Numbered from the stretch's first letter, positions 16,688 to 25,850 are shown. The stretch: DNA of 64,000 nucleotides from Sphingomonas colocasiae (GCF_019880585.1 NZ_JAINVV010000001.1:372001-436000); one strand, 5' to 3'. The notes: generated from the letters alone by a model not told the origin. A program made the numbers and translations.

Positions 16688-17862
16688 GTGCTGGGCTCGA
16701 TTGTCCTGCTGCGCGTCGCCATCATGCACGCCGCCACGGCGAGCAGACCGGCGAGCGAGGCCAGGGCGAACAGGCTGGTGGAAGCCGGTTCGTGCGGAAA
16801 GGCGAGGTGAAGCGCGCTCGGCCCCAGGAACGGTCCGGCATAATAGACGCCCTTGACCAGCCCGGTGTTGCGTGCGCGATCGGCGTCGCTGCTGAGCGAG
16901 GCGACGAGCGAGAAGATCGTCGGGCCGACCAGCCCGCCGCCCAGCCCGATCAGCACCATGCCCGATGCCACGCCCTGGATGGTGGTAGCGAAGCCGACCA
17001 CGGTCAGCCCACAGGCCCAGAAGCCGAAGGCGAGCAGGAACAGGATCGCATTGGGCGCGAAGCGGCGCAATTCGCCGAAGGCCAGGCTGCTGGCGACCGA
17101 GAAGCCGACGGTGATCGAGAACATCGCGCCCGCGACCGCCGAACTCCGCACGCCGATCTCGACGAGGCGGAACGGTTCGAAGACGGGAATGCTGAAGGTG
17201 ATCGAGCCGGCCAGGATTGCGACGAGCGCGATGCCCAGCACGGGCCGGATCGACGAGGACGCACGCGCGCCATGCTGCGGATCCTTCTGGATCGTCGCCA
17301 GATCGGGGCTGATCAGCGTGAGGATCAGGAAGGGCAGGGCGACCAGATGGACGAGGAACGCCATGCGCCATCCGCCGAGATCGCCGAGCAGGCCGGATGT
17401 CGGCACCAGCATGGCGAGCAGCGCCGCGCCGAGGCCGTGGATCGCGCCGATGCGACGCTCGCGTGCGCGACCCTCGTACAATGTGCCGATCAGCGAGATG
17501 GCCAGTGCCACGATCACCGCGGCGGCGGCGCCCACGAACAGGCGCGTCGCGACGATGCCGGGCAGCGTCGGCAGCATCATGCCGGCGACACCGGCGACCA
17601 GGAACAGCGTGTAGCAGCCGGCCAGCAGCCTGCGTGCGCCGAGCTTGCGGACGAGCGCGCCGCTGAGCGGCGACGCGATGATCATCGCGATGCCGACGAC
17701 CATCACTGTCGCCTTGGTCATGAAGGCCGCGTCGGTGGTGCCGCCGAACGCCTGCTGGATCTTGGGCAGCACCGGCGAGAGCGCGCTCATCGCCAGCGGT
17801 GCGAACATCCCCGAGCCGAGCAGCAACGCCTCGGTCGACCAATGGGTACGCCTGTCACTCAT
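16684..17862 (-). CDS. MFS transporter
   Basis: The 392-residue, strongly hydrophobic protein has the pattern of 12 membrane helices of the major facilitator superfamily. GALVRKLGARRLLAGCY resembles the loop 2-3 motif, and the central loop near residues 190-200 is charged. ATG 17862 is preferred over a GTG two codons upstream because GAGG lies five bases before it. It sits between an amidohydrolase gene and an acyl-CoA synthetase gene, which suggests uptake of an organic acid or a degradation intermediate. The substrate is unknown. Confidence 0.87.
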   Translation of the reverse strand: MSDRRTHWSTEALLLGSGMFAPLAMSALSPVLPKIQQAFGGTTDAAFMTKATVMVVGIAMIIASPLSGALVRKLGARRLLAGCYTLFLVAGVAGMMLPTLPGIVATRLFVGAAAAVIVALAISLIGTLYEGRARERRIGAIHGLGAALLAMLVPTSGLLGDLGGWRMAFLVHLVALPFLILTLISPDLATIQKDPQHGARASSSIRPVLGIALVAILAGSITFSIPVFEPFRLVEIGVRSSAVAGAMFSITVGFSVASSLAFGELRRFAPNAILFLLAFGFWACGLTVVGFATTIQGVASGMVLIGLGGGLVGPTIFSLVASLSSDADRARNTGLVKGVYYAGPFLGPSALHLAFPHEPASTSLFALASLAGLLAVAACMMATRSRTIEPST

Positions 17863-17887
17863 CCTCACCTCGTTGGATCATGCGGTC

Positions 17888-19045
17888 TCACCCCGGGAAC
17901 AGGATGGCCGCGTTGTCGACGTAAAAGGCCTGTTCGAAGGCCGGATCGAGCCGGTCGGTCCATTTGCGGAACTTCCCGACCGGATCCTTGCTGCCTTCTA
18001 TGTGCGGATAGTCGCTCGAAAAGACATAGGTTTCCGCAAGGCCGTAGCGCTGCACCATGGCTTCCAGGTTCTCTGCCCACATCGGCGTCACGCGCACATT
18101 GCGGCGGACATATTCGCTAGGCTTGAGCGGATAGGTGATGCCCACTTTCGCCATCAGGTCCGCATGCTGGTCCATGCGCTCGCACAGGGGGCCGAGCCAG
18201 CCGGCGCCGACCTCGATGATGCCGAGCGCCAGGCGCGGGAAGCGTTCGAAGACGCCGCCCATCACCATCGTCAGCAGGAACACTTCCGCCGCCATATGCG
18301 CGACGAGCACGAAATAGGGGCCGATCGCTTCCTCGCCGCCCGCGCGCCCGTCGAAATTCATCCGCAGCGACTTGGCATAGGCGAATTCGCGCGGCGGCAG
18401 CATCGGATCGTCGGGGCCGCCGCCATTGACGACGCCGCCCGCCGCGATGTGGATGAGCGCTGGCACATTGGCGTCCTGGAGCATCGCCCAGAACGGATCC
18501 CAGATCTCGTTGGCCGGCGAAACCCCGCCCGGCGGCGCGGCGCAGGGGAGCAGTACGCCCTTGGCACCGAGTTTCAGCACGCGCGCCAGTTCGGCGATCG
18601 CCCATTCGGGATCGCCCATGTTGATCTGGCAGACGACGCGGGCGCGCCCGCCGGCCTGGCGCGTCCAGGCGATCGCGAAATCGTTGTAGCGGCGGCAGGC
18701 TTCGCGCGCGGCGGGGGAGTTTACCCGCAGCTCGATCAGTGCGGTGTTGGGGAAGACGAGCTGTGCGGCGATGCCGGTGCGGTCCATCGCTTCCAGCCGG
18801 TCCGCCGCCTCGGTCGCGCCGAGCGCGCTGATGCCCTTCACCGCCCAGACATTGTCGCGATTGCGCGCGCGTCCGGCCTGATCCTCGGGCGAGCCGGAGA
18901 AGCGCTTGAGGAAATCCATGACGAAGCCGGCGCCGACATCGCGGACGATATCCTCCATCACATCGGGTTCCATGTAGAGGTGTGCGTCGCAATCGAGCAA
19001 CGCGCCTTCCAGGCCGCTGCGGGTGAGAGTGACAGGGGCGTTCAT
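17888..19045 (-). CDS. Amidohydrolase family protein (Amidohydro_2), paralogue of the gene at 9431-10591
   Basis: The 385-residue Amidohydro_2 protein is closely similar in every block to the product of 9431-10591. Shared blocks include DRTGIAAQLVFPNTAL-type, VFLLTMVMGGVFER, GWLGPLCERMDQHADLMAK and SDYPHIEGSKDPVGKFRKW. The first metal motif is DCDAHLYMEPD, again with tyrosine at the second His position. It is the first gene of a five-gene minus-strand operon with MFS, ADP-forming ligase, Ltp-like and DUF35 genes. The activity could be C-C hydrolysis or decarboxylation of a cyclic CoA-linked or free acid; this is inference. The 251-bp gap upstream (19046-19296) separates it from a divergent TonB receptor and shows no site I can name. 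Confidence 0.82.
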   Translation of the reverse strand: MNAPVTLTRSGLEGALLDCDAHLYMEPDVMEDIVRDVGAGFVMDFLKRFSGSPEDQAGRARNRDNVWAVKGISALGATEAADRLEAMDRTGIAAQLVFPNTALIELRVNSPAAREACRRYNDFAIAWTRQAGGRARVVCQINMGDPEWAIAELARVLKLGAKGVLLPCAAPPGGVSPANEIWDPFWAMLQDANVPALIHIAAGGVVNGGGPDDPMLPPREFAYAKSLRMNFDGRAGGEEAIGPYFVLVAHMAAEVFLLTMVMGGVFERFPRLALGIIEVGAGWLGPLCERMDQHADLMAKVGITYPLKPSEYVRRNVRVTPMWAENLEAMVQRYGLAETYVFSSDYPHIEGSKDPVGKFRKWTDRLDPAFEQAFYVDNAAILFPG

Positions 19046-19296
19046 CGGGGTCCTTCCATCGACGCGCCGGGTGCCGGCGCTGCAGTGCAGGGCCTGTTCA
19101 TGCCTGAAGCCACGCCAGGATCATCGACGGTTTTTCCGCAATAGCTCGTCAGAAGTTCCAATTTTCTGTGCGATTGGGTGCTGGCTAGTCTCCATGCATA
19201 TGACGTGCACGAGCATCCGGAACACAGGATGCGGCAGCGCGGCTGGCATGCACGAAGCGATCGATTCCCGGTCGCAATGCATGGGGGAGGAAGACG

Positions 19297-21498
19297 ATGA
19301 CGAAAACGGCGCTGCTCGTATCGGTTGGCCTGTCGGTGCTTGTGCCGGCGCAGGCTTTTGCGCAGTCCGCCGAAGCCACGGTCGACGCGGCGGCGGCGCC
19401 GGAGGATCAGGCGATGAGCGATGGCGAGATCGTCGTCACCGCGCAGCGCCGTTCCGAATCGCTGCAGAATGTGCCGATCTCGATCACCGCGCTGACCGCC
19501 GACCAGCTTGCGTCGGCCGGCGTCGCTTCCACCCAGGATCTGACGCTCGCCACGCCCGGCCTGCTCTGGGCGAAATCGAGCAACAATTCACAGCCCACCA
19601 TCCGTGGCATCGGCAGCCGCAACGCCAGCGCGGGCGACGAGCCCAATGTCGCCACCTTCATCGACGGCGTCTACCAGCCCGAACAGGCGACGACGGCGCA
19701 GGAACTTTCCAATGTCGAGCGGATCGAGGTGCTGAAGGGGCCGCAGGGCACCTTGTTCGGCCGCAACGCCACAGGCGGCGCGATCAACATCGTCACCAAG
19801 AAGCCGAGCTTCGAGACCACCGGCGATGCCAGCCTGACCTATGGCCGCTATGATTTCATGAAGGCGACGGCCTATCTGAGCGGCCCGATCGTCACCGACA
19901 AGCTGGCCGCAAGCTTTGCTGCGACCGGCCTGCGCGATGACGGTTATATCCACAATATCTATCTCGATACGCAGCAGGGCGTGCGCAAGGCGGCGATCAT
20001 CCGCGCGAAGCTGCTGTTCGTGCCGAGCGACACCGTCGAGATCCAGCTCAACGGGCTCTATAATTACAGCTGGGACAACGTCACCTATTCGGGCCAGCCG
20101 CTGAACGGCAATTCGCAGGCGCGACGGGCGACGGCGGCGCAGAATCCGCTCAACCTGCCCATCGACGTGCGGGTGCCGACCAAGCCCTATACGACGTCCG
20201 AGGCGACGGTGCCGTTCTTCCGCCTCAACCAGTATCTGGTCGACGGCCATGTCTCGATCGATCTGGGCGGCGCGGTGCTTGCCGGGCTCGCGTCCTGGTC
20301 GGAAACGCACGGCTTCTCGCATTCGGTGACCGACATCTCGCCGCTCAGCCTGTCGATCAACGATTTCCGCCAGCGCGGACGCGCCTATAATCAGGAAATC
20401 ACGCTCACCAGTGACAATGACGGCCGGCTTTCATGGCTGATCGGCGCCACCGGCTTCCAGAGCCGCACGCTCTACGACCCGCTGACGAGCATTTCGCCGA
20501 CCACCACGACGCGGCTGGTCTATGGCCAGAAATCCAAGGCGATCGCGGGCTTCGCCGAGGCGACCTATGAAGCCATTGACGACCTCTTCCTGACGGCGGG
20601 TATCCGCTACAGCTGGGATCAGAAACAATCCTACAACCAGCCGCTCGCGACCAATGTCGTGACGCAAGGCAAGCAAAGCTGGAAGGATTGGTCGCCGCGC
20701 GCGGTGATCCGTTACGAATTCGGCCGGGGATCGAACGTCTATGCGTCGTACACTCAAGGCTACAAGGCCGGCACCTTCAACGCGACGACGGTCAACGGCA
20801 CGCTGATCCCGGCCAATCCCGAGCGGATCGAAGCGTTCGAAGTGGGTGTGAAGACCCAGCCGGCGCCGGGCATCACGGTCAACGCCGCGGCTTTCCACTA
20901 TAATTATACCGATCTTCAGGTGAGCCTCGTCACCACCGTCAACAACCAGATCGCGACCTTGCTCCAGAACGCGCCCAAGGCCGAGGTCGACGGTTTCGAG
21001 ATGGATGTCAGCGCGCGCGTGACCGAAGGGTTGCGCCTCAATGCCGGCCTGTCGCTGTTGCGGCCGAAGATCGTCGATTTCGTCAACGCATCGGTCAATG
21101 TGCCGGTTCTTGTCGGCGGGCTGCCTGCGGGCAATTCGACGGTCGGGCCGGTGGACGTTTCGGGCAACGATCTGATCCGTGCGCCGCGCTGGACGCTCAA
21201 TATCGGCGCCAATTATGATACGGCGTTCGCGGGCGGCGTGCTGACCTTCAACGCGTCCGCCTTTTTCAGTGGCCGCTATTTCGTCGAACTGACCAATCGC
21301 GTGAAACAGCCGGCCTATGAAGTGGTCAATGCGTCGGTGGCATGGCGTTCGCCGGACACGCATTGGCGCCTGTCGGTATTCGGCCAGAATCTCACCAATC
21401 AGAAATATTATGCTGGTGCGATCATCACCAATTTCGCCGATAACGTCTCCTATCAGAAGCCGCGCTGGTTCGGTGTGTCGGCGGGCTATTCCTTCTGA
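19297..21498 (+). CDS. TonB-dependent outer-membrane receptor
   Basis: The 733-residue protein has a signal peptide (MTKTALLVSVGLSVLVPAQAFAQ), a TonB box-like EIVVTAQRR, and a plug domain with PTIRGIGSRNASAGDEPNVATFIDGVY and ERIEVLKGPQGTLFGRNATGGAINIVTKKP. A 22-strand barrel ending in aromatic GYSF follows. This is the type abundant in sphingomonads for uptake of hydrophobic or aromatic compounds, with no iron-specific feature. It starts a plus-strand pair with an SDR inside the catabolic region, so it probably imports the substrate of these pathways. AGGA lies upstream of the ATG. Confidence 0.92.
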   Translation: MTKTALLVSVGLSVLVPAQAFAQSAEATVDAAAAPEDQAMSDGEIVVTAQRRSESLQNVPISITALTADQLASAGVASTQDLTLATPGLLWAKSSNNSQPTIRGIGSRNASAGDEPNVATFIDGVYQPEQATTAQELSNVERIEVLKGPQGTLFGRNATGGAINIVTKKPSFETTGDASLTYGRYDFMKATAYLSGPIVTDKLAASFAATGLRDDGYIHNIYLDTQQGVRKAAIIRAKLLFVPSDTVEIQLNGLYNYSWDNVTYSGQPLNGNSQARRATAAQNPLNLPIDVRVPTKPYTTSEATVPFFRLNQYLVDGHVSIDLGGAVLAGLASWSETHGFSHSVTDISPLSLSINDFRQRGRAYNQEITLTSDNDGRLSWLIGATGFQSRTLYDPLTSISPTTTTRLVYGQKSKAIAGFAEATYEAIDDLFLTAGIRYSWDQKQSYNQPLATNVVTQGKQSWKDWSPRAVIRYEFGRGSNVYASYTQGYKAGTFNATTVNGTLIPANPERIEAFEVGVKTQPAPGITVNAAAFHYNYTDLQVSLVTTVNNQIATLLQNAPKAEVDGFEMDVSARVTEGLRLNAGLSLLRPKIVDFVNASVNVPVLVGGLPAGNSTVGPVDVSGNDLIRAPRWTLNIGANYDTAFAGGVLTFNASAFFSGRYFVELTNRVKQPAYEVVNASVAWRSPDTHWRLSVFGQNLTNQKYYAGAIITNFADNVSYQKPRWFGVSAGYSF

Positions 21499-21511
21499 CT
21501 GGAGAGCTGAT

Positions 21512-22285
21512 TTGGACGATCGTGATTTCGGCGATGGCGCCGCGCTGATCTTCGGGGCGACGGGCGGCATCGGCAGCGCCGTTGCCGCCACCTTCGCCCG
21601 CGCCGGAAGCGATGTCGCGATCGGCTATCGTTCCAACCAGGCACGCGCCGATAATCTGCACGATGTGATCTCGGCGATGGGCCGCAGGGCCAGTCTGCAT
21701 CGCTGCGACGTGACCGAAGCTTCGGATGCGACCACGGCCGTCGCCGAGGCGGTCGCGGCGCACGGGCGGATCCATACGATGATATGGGCGGCCGGGCCGC
21801 TGGTCGATCAGGCCTATCTGGCGGATGTCACGATCGAGCAATGGCGCCGCGCCGTCGATATCGAAACCCACGGATTCTTCAACGCCGCCCGCGCCGCGAT
21901 CGCGCATATGCGTGGGGCAGGCGGCGGGGCGATCGTCCATCTGGGATCGGCGGGCGATCTGCGCTGGCCGCCCAAGGATGGGCTTTCGGTTGTCCCCAAG
22001 GCCGCGAACGAAGCGCTGGTAAAGGGCATCGCGCGCGAGGAAGGGCGATACGGCATCCGCGCGAACAGCGTGCTGATCGGCGTGATCGAAGCGGGCATGT
22101 TCCTCGAACTCTCGAAACAGGGTGCATTCGACGAGGTCTGGGCGAAGGATGCGTTGCGCAACCTCGCGATCAAGCGCTGGGGGCGGCCCGAGGAAGTCGG
22201 CCATGCGGCGGTTTTCCTGGCGTCGTCGAAGGCGGCGTATGTCACCGGACAGCAGATCGCGGTGTCCGGGGGGTATGGGATTTGA
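21512..22285 (+). CDS. Short-chain dehydrogenase/reductase (TTG start)
   Basis: The 257-residue SDR has the NAD(P)-binding GATGGIGSA near residues 16-24. The active-site region is altered: the serine strand reads GAIVHLGSAGDL, and a YxxxK-like position reads VPKAANEALVKG rather than a clear tyrosine. The catalytic tetrad may therefore be incomplete. TTG at 21512 is chosen because GGAGAG lies five bases upstream and no ATG precedes the Rossmann motif after the receptor stop at 21498. It is probably co-transcribed with the receptor. The substrate is unknown. Confidence 0.8.
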   Translation: MDDRDFGDGAALIFGATGGIGSAVAATFARAGSDVAIGYRSNQARADNLHDVISAMGRRASLHRCDVTEASDATTAVAEAVAAHGRIHTMIWAAGPLVDQAYLADVTIEQWRRAVDIETHGFFNAARAAIAHMRGAGGGAIVHLGSAGDLRWPPKDGLSVVPKAANEALVKGIAREEGRYGIRANSVLIGVIEAGMFLELSKQGAFDEVWAKDALRNLAIKRWGRPEEVGHAAVFLASSKAAYVTGQQIAVSGGYGI

Positions 22286-22296
22286 GCTGATCTACC

Positions 22297-22380
22297 TGTC
22301 ATTCCCGCGCACGCGGGAATCCAGTGGCGTAGAGCGCGATGATCGACATCTCCTGGATTCCCGCATTCGCGGGAATGACA
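22297..22380. repeat. Palindromic dispersed repeat (REP-like pair)
   Basis: Inverted copies run from TGTCATTCCCGCGCACGCGG (22297) to CGCGGGAATGACA (ending 22380), about 28 bp per arm around a 28-bp centre. The repeat lies between the ends of the convergent SDR and MaoC genes and could terminate both transcripts. It is related in design, but not in sequence core, to the repeat at 12922-12995. Confidence 0.8.
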
Positions 22381-22390
22381 ACAGAAGCCG

Positions 22391-22852
22391 TCAGGCCGGG
22401 TAGAAACGGCTGATCGTATCGACGACGCAGGCCGGTTTCTCGACGCCTTCGATCTCGACGGTCACGCGCACCACCGCCTGGATGCCGCCCTTGGCCGCCT
22501 CGGCACTGACCAGTTCGCCGACCCCGCGAATGCGGCTGCCGACGCGGACAGGGTTGAGGAAACGCAGCGCGTCCGTCCCGATATTGATGCCCATCGAGAC
22601 GCCGCGCACCTCGATCAGTTCGGGCAGGAAGCGGTTGACCAGGCTCATCGTCAGATAGCCATGCGCGATCGTTGCCCCGAACGGACCGTCCTTGGCGCGT
22701 TCGGGATCGACATGGATCCATTGATGATCGTCGGTAGCGCGCGCGAACAGGTCGATGCGCTCCTGCTCGATCGTCACCCATTGGGTAGGGCCGAAACGCT
22801 CGCCGACCGCGCCGGGAAGGTCGGCCGGCGTCTCGAAGATGCGCGCGCTCAT
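22391..22852 (-). CDS. MaoC family dehydratase (R-hydratase-like)
   Basis: The 153-residue hot-dog-fold protein has the hydratase 2 motif: DDHQWIHVDPERAKDGPFGATIAHGYLTMSL contains the catalytic Asp/His pair (D-x4-H). It hydrates a trans-2-enoyl-CoA. It is the last gene of the long minus-strand catabolic run and overlaps the upstream SDR by 4 bp. The actinobacterial steroid regulons also contain MaoC-type hydratases, which fits the neighbours. Confidence 0.88.
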   Translation of the reverse strand: MSARIFETPADLPGAVGERFGPTQWVTIEQERIDLFARATDDHQWIHVDPERAKDGPFGATIAHGYLTMSLVNRFLPELIEVRGVSMGINIGTDALRFLNPVRVGSRIRGVGELVSAEAAKGGIQAVVRVTVEIEGVEKPACVVDTISRFYPA

Positions 22853-23631
22853 GCCTGCTGGCTCGAGACCGAGACGACTTCGCCGGTCATATAGGAAGAA
22901 AGATCGCTGGCGAGGAACAGCATGACGTTCGCCACTTCCCAGGGCTCGGCATAGCGGCCGAACGCCTCTTTCTCGGTCAGTTCCTCGAGCAGGCCGGGGG
23001 GCGTGACCTTGGAGAGCGAGGCATGCATGGCGAGGCTGGGCGAGACCGCGTTGATGCGCACGCCCTGTTCGGCGGCTTCAAGTGCCGAGCAGCGGGTGAA
23101 GGCCATCACCCCGGCCTTGGCCGCGGCATAATGCGCCTGCAGCTTCTGCGCGCGCCAGCCGAGCACCGAGGCGTTGTTGACGATCGCGCCCGTCTGGCGC
23201 GCATACATATGCGGCAGGATCGCGCGCGTCATCCGGAACACGCTGGTCAGCGTGACGTCGAGCACCTTGTTCCATTGATCGTCGGTCATCTCGATCACCG
23301 GCGCGGCGCCGCCCAGCCCGGCATTGTTGATCAGGATATCGACATGCCCCATGCCCGCGATCGCGGCGGCGACCAGCGCCTGCACCTGCGCTTCGTCGGT
23401 GACGTCGCAGACCAATGTGCCGGGGCGTGCGAAACCCAGCGACGCGATCCGGTCGGCGGTTTCGCCCAGCCGGCGTTCGTGCATGTCGGACAGGAACAGC
23501 GTCGCGCCTTCCTCCGCCGCGCGCTGCGCCACCGCGCCGCCGATGCCGCTTCCGGCGGCGGCGGTGATCAGCATGGTCTTGCCCTTCAGCAGGCCGGTCG
23601 GCGTGGGATAGTCGGGGGCGGGTCTTGCCAC
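22849..23631 (-). CDS. Short-chain dehydrogenase/reductase of the steroid-cluster type (FabG-like)
   Basis: The 260-residue SDR has an unusual cofactor loop, TAAAGSGIGGA, an intact NNAG, a serine in NNASVLGWRAQ and YAAAKAG with the catalytic Tyr and Lys. The ending MTGEVVSVSSQQA and the start PTPTGLLKGKTMLITAAAG recall SDRs that I remember from actinobacterial steroid-degradation clusters. It probably oxidises a ring or beta-hydroxyl of a CoA ester. It lies 11 bp after the previous gene and overlaps maoC by 4 bp. Confidence 0.83.
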   Translation of the reverse strand: MARPAPDYPTPTGLLKGKTMLITAAAGSGIGGAVAQRAAEEGATLFLSDMHERRLGETADRIASLGFARPGTLVCDVTDEAQVQALVAAAIAGMGHVDILINNAGLGGAAPVIEMTDDQWNKVLDVTLTSVFRMTRAILPHMYARQTGAIVNNASVLGWRAQKLQAHYAAAKAGVMAFTRCSALEAAEQGVRINAVSPSLAMHASLSKVTPPGLLEELTEKEAFGRYAEPWEVANVMLFLASDLSSYMTGEVVSVSSQQA

Positions 23632-23642
23632 GATCGGTTCCT

Positions 23643-24824
23643 TTACTTGAGGTCGCCGCGCGGTTCGCGCGGCAGACCGAGCGCGCGCTCGGCGATGATG
23701 TTGCGCTGGATCTCGTTGGTGCCGCCATAGATCGTGTCGGCGCGCGAATAGAGGAACAGATTGGGCAGCATCGGAAAGGCATAGTCATGCCCCTCGACGG
23801 TCTCGCCGGACAGGCCGATCACGTCCATCGCCAGCTCGCCCAGATCGCGCCGCCATGTCGCCCATTGGATCTTGTAGGTGAGTGCGGACGTGCCGAGCGT
23901 GCCGCCCTCCGCGTCGCTCAGCATGCGTAGCGCGCCATAGCGCATCAGCTTCAGGCCGATCTCGGCCTGAGCGATGCGCTGGCGGATCAGCGGGTTCCGG
24001 GCCTCGCCATTGGCGCGCGCCGCCGCGATCACCGCGTTCAGCTCGTTGCGGAAACCCATTTGCTGCGCGAGCGTCGAGACGCCGCGTTCGAAGCCCAATA
24101 GCGCCATCGCCACCGCCCAGCCATGGCCGGGCTCACCTAGGATATTGGCGGCTGGCGTGCGTGCGGCATCGAAAAAGGTCTCGTTGAATTCGGCCTCGCC
24201 GGTGATCTGGTGGATCGGGCGGACGGTGACGCCGGGCTGGTCGACGGGCACGAGCAGGAAGGATAAGCCCTTCGGTCCCTTCGAGCCCTCTTCGGTCCGC
24301 GCGATCACGAAGATCCAGTCGGAGAATTGCGCCAGGCTGGTCCAGACCTTCTGGCCCTCGATCAGCCAGTCACCGCCTTCGCGCCAGGCGCGGGTGCGGA
24401 CATTGGCGAGATCCGATCCGGCATTGGGCTCCGAATAGCCCTGGCACCAGATCTCCTCGCCGCGCGCGATCGCGGGCAGGAAACGGGCCTTTTGTTCTTC
24501 GGTGCCGAAGGCGAGGATCGTCGGCCCGGCCAGTTCGACGCCGATATGGTTGAGCCGGGGCGGGGCGCCGGCGCGCGCATATTCCTCGGCGAAGATCACC
24601 TGTTGAGCCAGGGTCGCATCGCGGCCACCATAGGCGCTCGGCCAGCCGACACAGCTCCAGCCCGCTTCACCCAGCCGTTTTTCCCAGTCGCGCCGCCGAT
24701 CGGGCGCGTCGGTCAGGCTGGTGAGGCCATGGACGTCGGCAAAGGAGCCTTCCAGTTCGGTCTTGAGCCAGGCGGCGGCTTCCGCGCGGAACGCTTCTTC
24801 TTCGGGGGAAAAGCCCAGCCTCAT
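23643..24824 (-). CDS. Acyl-CoA dehydrogenase, larger subunit of a probable heteromeric pair
   Basis: The 393-residue FAD-dependent dehydrogenase introduces a 2,3-double bond in an acyl-CoA. Present are WCQGYSEPNAGSDLANVRTRA (FAD/substrate strand), a KVWTSLAQFSDW segment and the C-terminal IYGGTNEIQRNIIAERALGLPR. It is followed, with a 4-bp overlap, by a shorter dehydrogenase-like gene at 24821-25849 that is transcribed first. Paired alpha/beta dehydrogenases of this kind form alpha2beta2 enzymes in steroid catabolism. Confidence 0.9.
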   Translation of the reverse strand: MRLGFSPEEEAFRAEAAAWLKTELEGSFADVHGLTSLTDAPDRRRDWEKRLGEAGWSCVGWPSAYGGRDATLAQQVIFAEEYARAGAPPRLNHIGVELAGPTILAFGTEEQKARFLPAIARGEEIWCQGYSEPNAGSDLANVRTRAWREGGDWLIEGQKVWTSLAQFSDWIFVIARTEEGSKGPKGLSFLLVPVDQPGVTVRPIHQITGEAEFNETFFDAARTPAANILGEPGHGWAVAMALLGFERGVSTLAQQMGFRNELNAVIAAARANGEARNPLIRQRIAQAEIGLKLMRYGALRMLSDAEGGTLGTSALTYKIQWATWRRDLGELAMDVIGLSGETVEGHDYAFPMLPNLFLYSRADTIYGGTNEIQRNIIAERALGLPREPRGDLK

Positions 24825-25849
24825 GCCGCTTCGTCCAGTCCTGCGAGCTGCGCGATCTGCTCACGGTGCCAGTCGGGCGTGCCGAGCAGGCTCGCATCGC
24901 TGCGCGCGCGCTTGAAATGGAGATGCGCGTCATGCTCCCAGGTGAAGCCGATGCCGCCATGGAGCTGGATCATCTCGCCCGCGCAGTGGCGATAGGTGTC
25001 GCAGGCGAAGGCCTTGGCGGCGTGGATCGCGAACGCCGCTTCGTCCGACCCCTCGTCGATCGCGCAGGCGGCCCAATAGACCGCCGAGCGCGCCTGTTCG
25101 ACCATCACCATCATGTCGGCGAGCCGATGCTTGACCGCCTGAAAGCTGCCGATCGTCCGTCCGAACTGAACACGTTCCAATGCATAGGCGACGGTCCGGT
25201 CGAGACAGGCCTGTGCGCCGCCCAGCGCGTCGGCGGCGATCGCGAGCCAGCCGGTGCTGAGCGCCGCCGAAATCGCGGCGCGCGGATCTGCGAGCGGTTC
25301 GATCAGGGCGTCGCCGATATCGATCCGCGCATAGGGGCGCGTCTGGTCCATCGACATGAGCGGCGTGACCGTCAGTCCCGGCGTGTCACGACGGACGATC
25401 GCGGCGCTATCGCCGGTTGAGACGACGAAGATGTCGGCGACCGCACCGTGTGGCGCGATCAGCGTGCCATTGTCGAGGATGGCGAAGCTCGCGCTGGCCT
25501 CACCCGCCGCCAGCATCGGCAACCAGTTCTTCTGCGTATCCGTGCCGCCCGCGAGGATCGCGGGGGCGGCGAGGCCCAGGCTGGCCAGAAGGGGCAGGGC
25601 GGCGACCTGGCTGCCGGCCTGCTCGGCGAGGATCGCGAATTCGACCATGCCGAGCCCGACGCCGCCGTGACCCTCCGGCAGGGCGACGCCGGCCAGCCCC
25701 AGTTCGCCGGTAAACGCCTGCCACAAGGCCCGGTCGATCCCGTCCGCGGCCATCGCGGCGCGCGTGCGTTCGCTCGTCGCGTTTTCGGCGAAGAACGCCT
25801 TCGCCGTTTCGGCGATCATCGCCTGTTCGTCGGTGAAGGCGAAATGCAT
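24821..25849 (-). CDS. Acyl-CoA dehydrogenase, shorter subunit of a probable heteromeric pair
   Basis: The 342-residue acyl-CoA dehydrogenase homologue has FGRTIGSFQAVKHRLADMMV and MIQLHGGIGFTWEHDAHLHFKRA but lacks the GTNEIQR ending of the partner gene. The start at 25849 gives MHFAFTDEQAMIAETAKAFF, the normal family N-terminus; longer upstream frames run through the neighbouring SDR. Short, divergent subunits next to full-length ones are typical of alpha2beta2 FadE complexes acting on steroid-derived CoA esters. It overlaps the downstream partner by 4 bp. Confidence 0.88.
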   Translation of the reverse strand: MHFAFTDEQAMIAETAKAFFAENATSERTRAAMAADGIDRALWQAFTGELGLAGVALPEGHGGVGLGMVEFAILAEQAGSQVAALPLLASLGLAAPAILAGGTDTQKNWLPMLAAGEASASFAILDNGTLIAPHGAVADIFVVSTGDSAAIVRRDTPGLTVTPLMSMDQTRPYARIDIGDALIEPLADPRAAISAALSTGWLAIAADALGGAQACLDRTVAYALERVQFGRTIGSFQAVKHRLADMMVMVEQARSAVYWAACAIDEGSDEAAFAIHAAKAFACDTYRHCAGEMIQLHGGIGFTWEHDAHLHFKRARSDASLLGTPDWHREQIAQLAGLDEAA

Positions 25850-25850
25850 C

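Noticed and set aside
14864-16810. 648-codon plus-strand frame opposite the ADP-forming synthetase
   Set aside because: Antisense shadow: the minus strand holds a well-conserved enzyme.
14594-17842. A single 1082-codon minus-strand frame
   Set aside because: Its first third runs in another frame of the MFS gene and shows no homology. The real protein starts at ATG 16687, overlapping the MFS stop by 4 bp.
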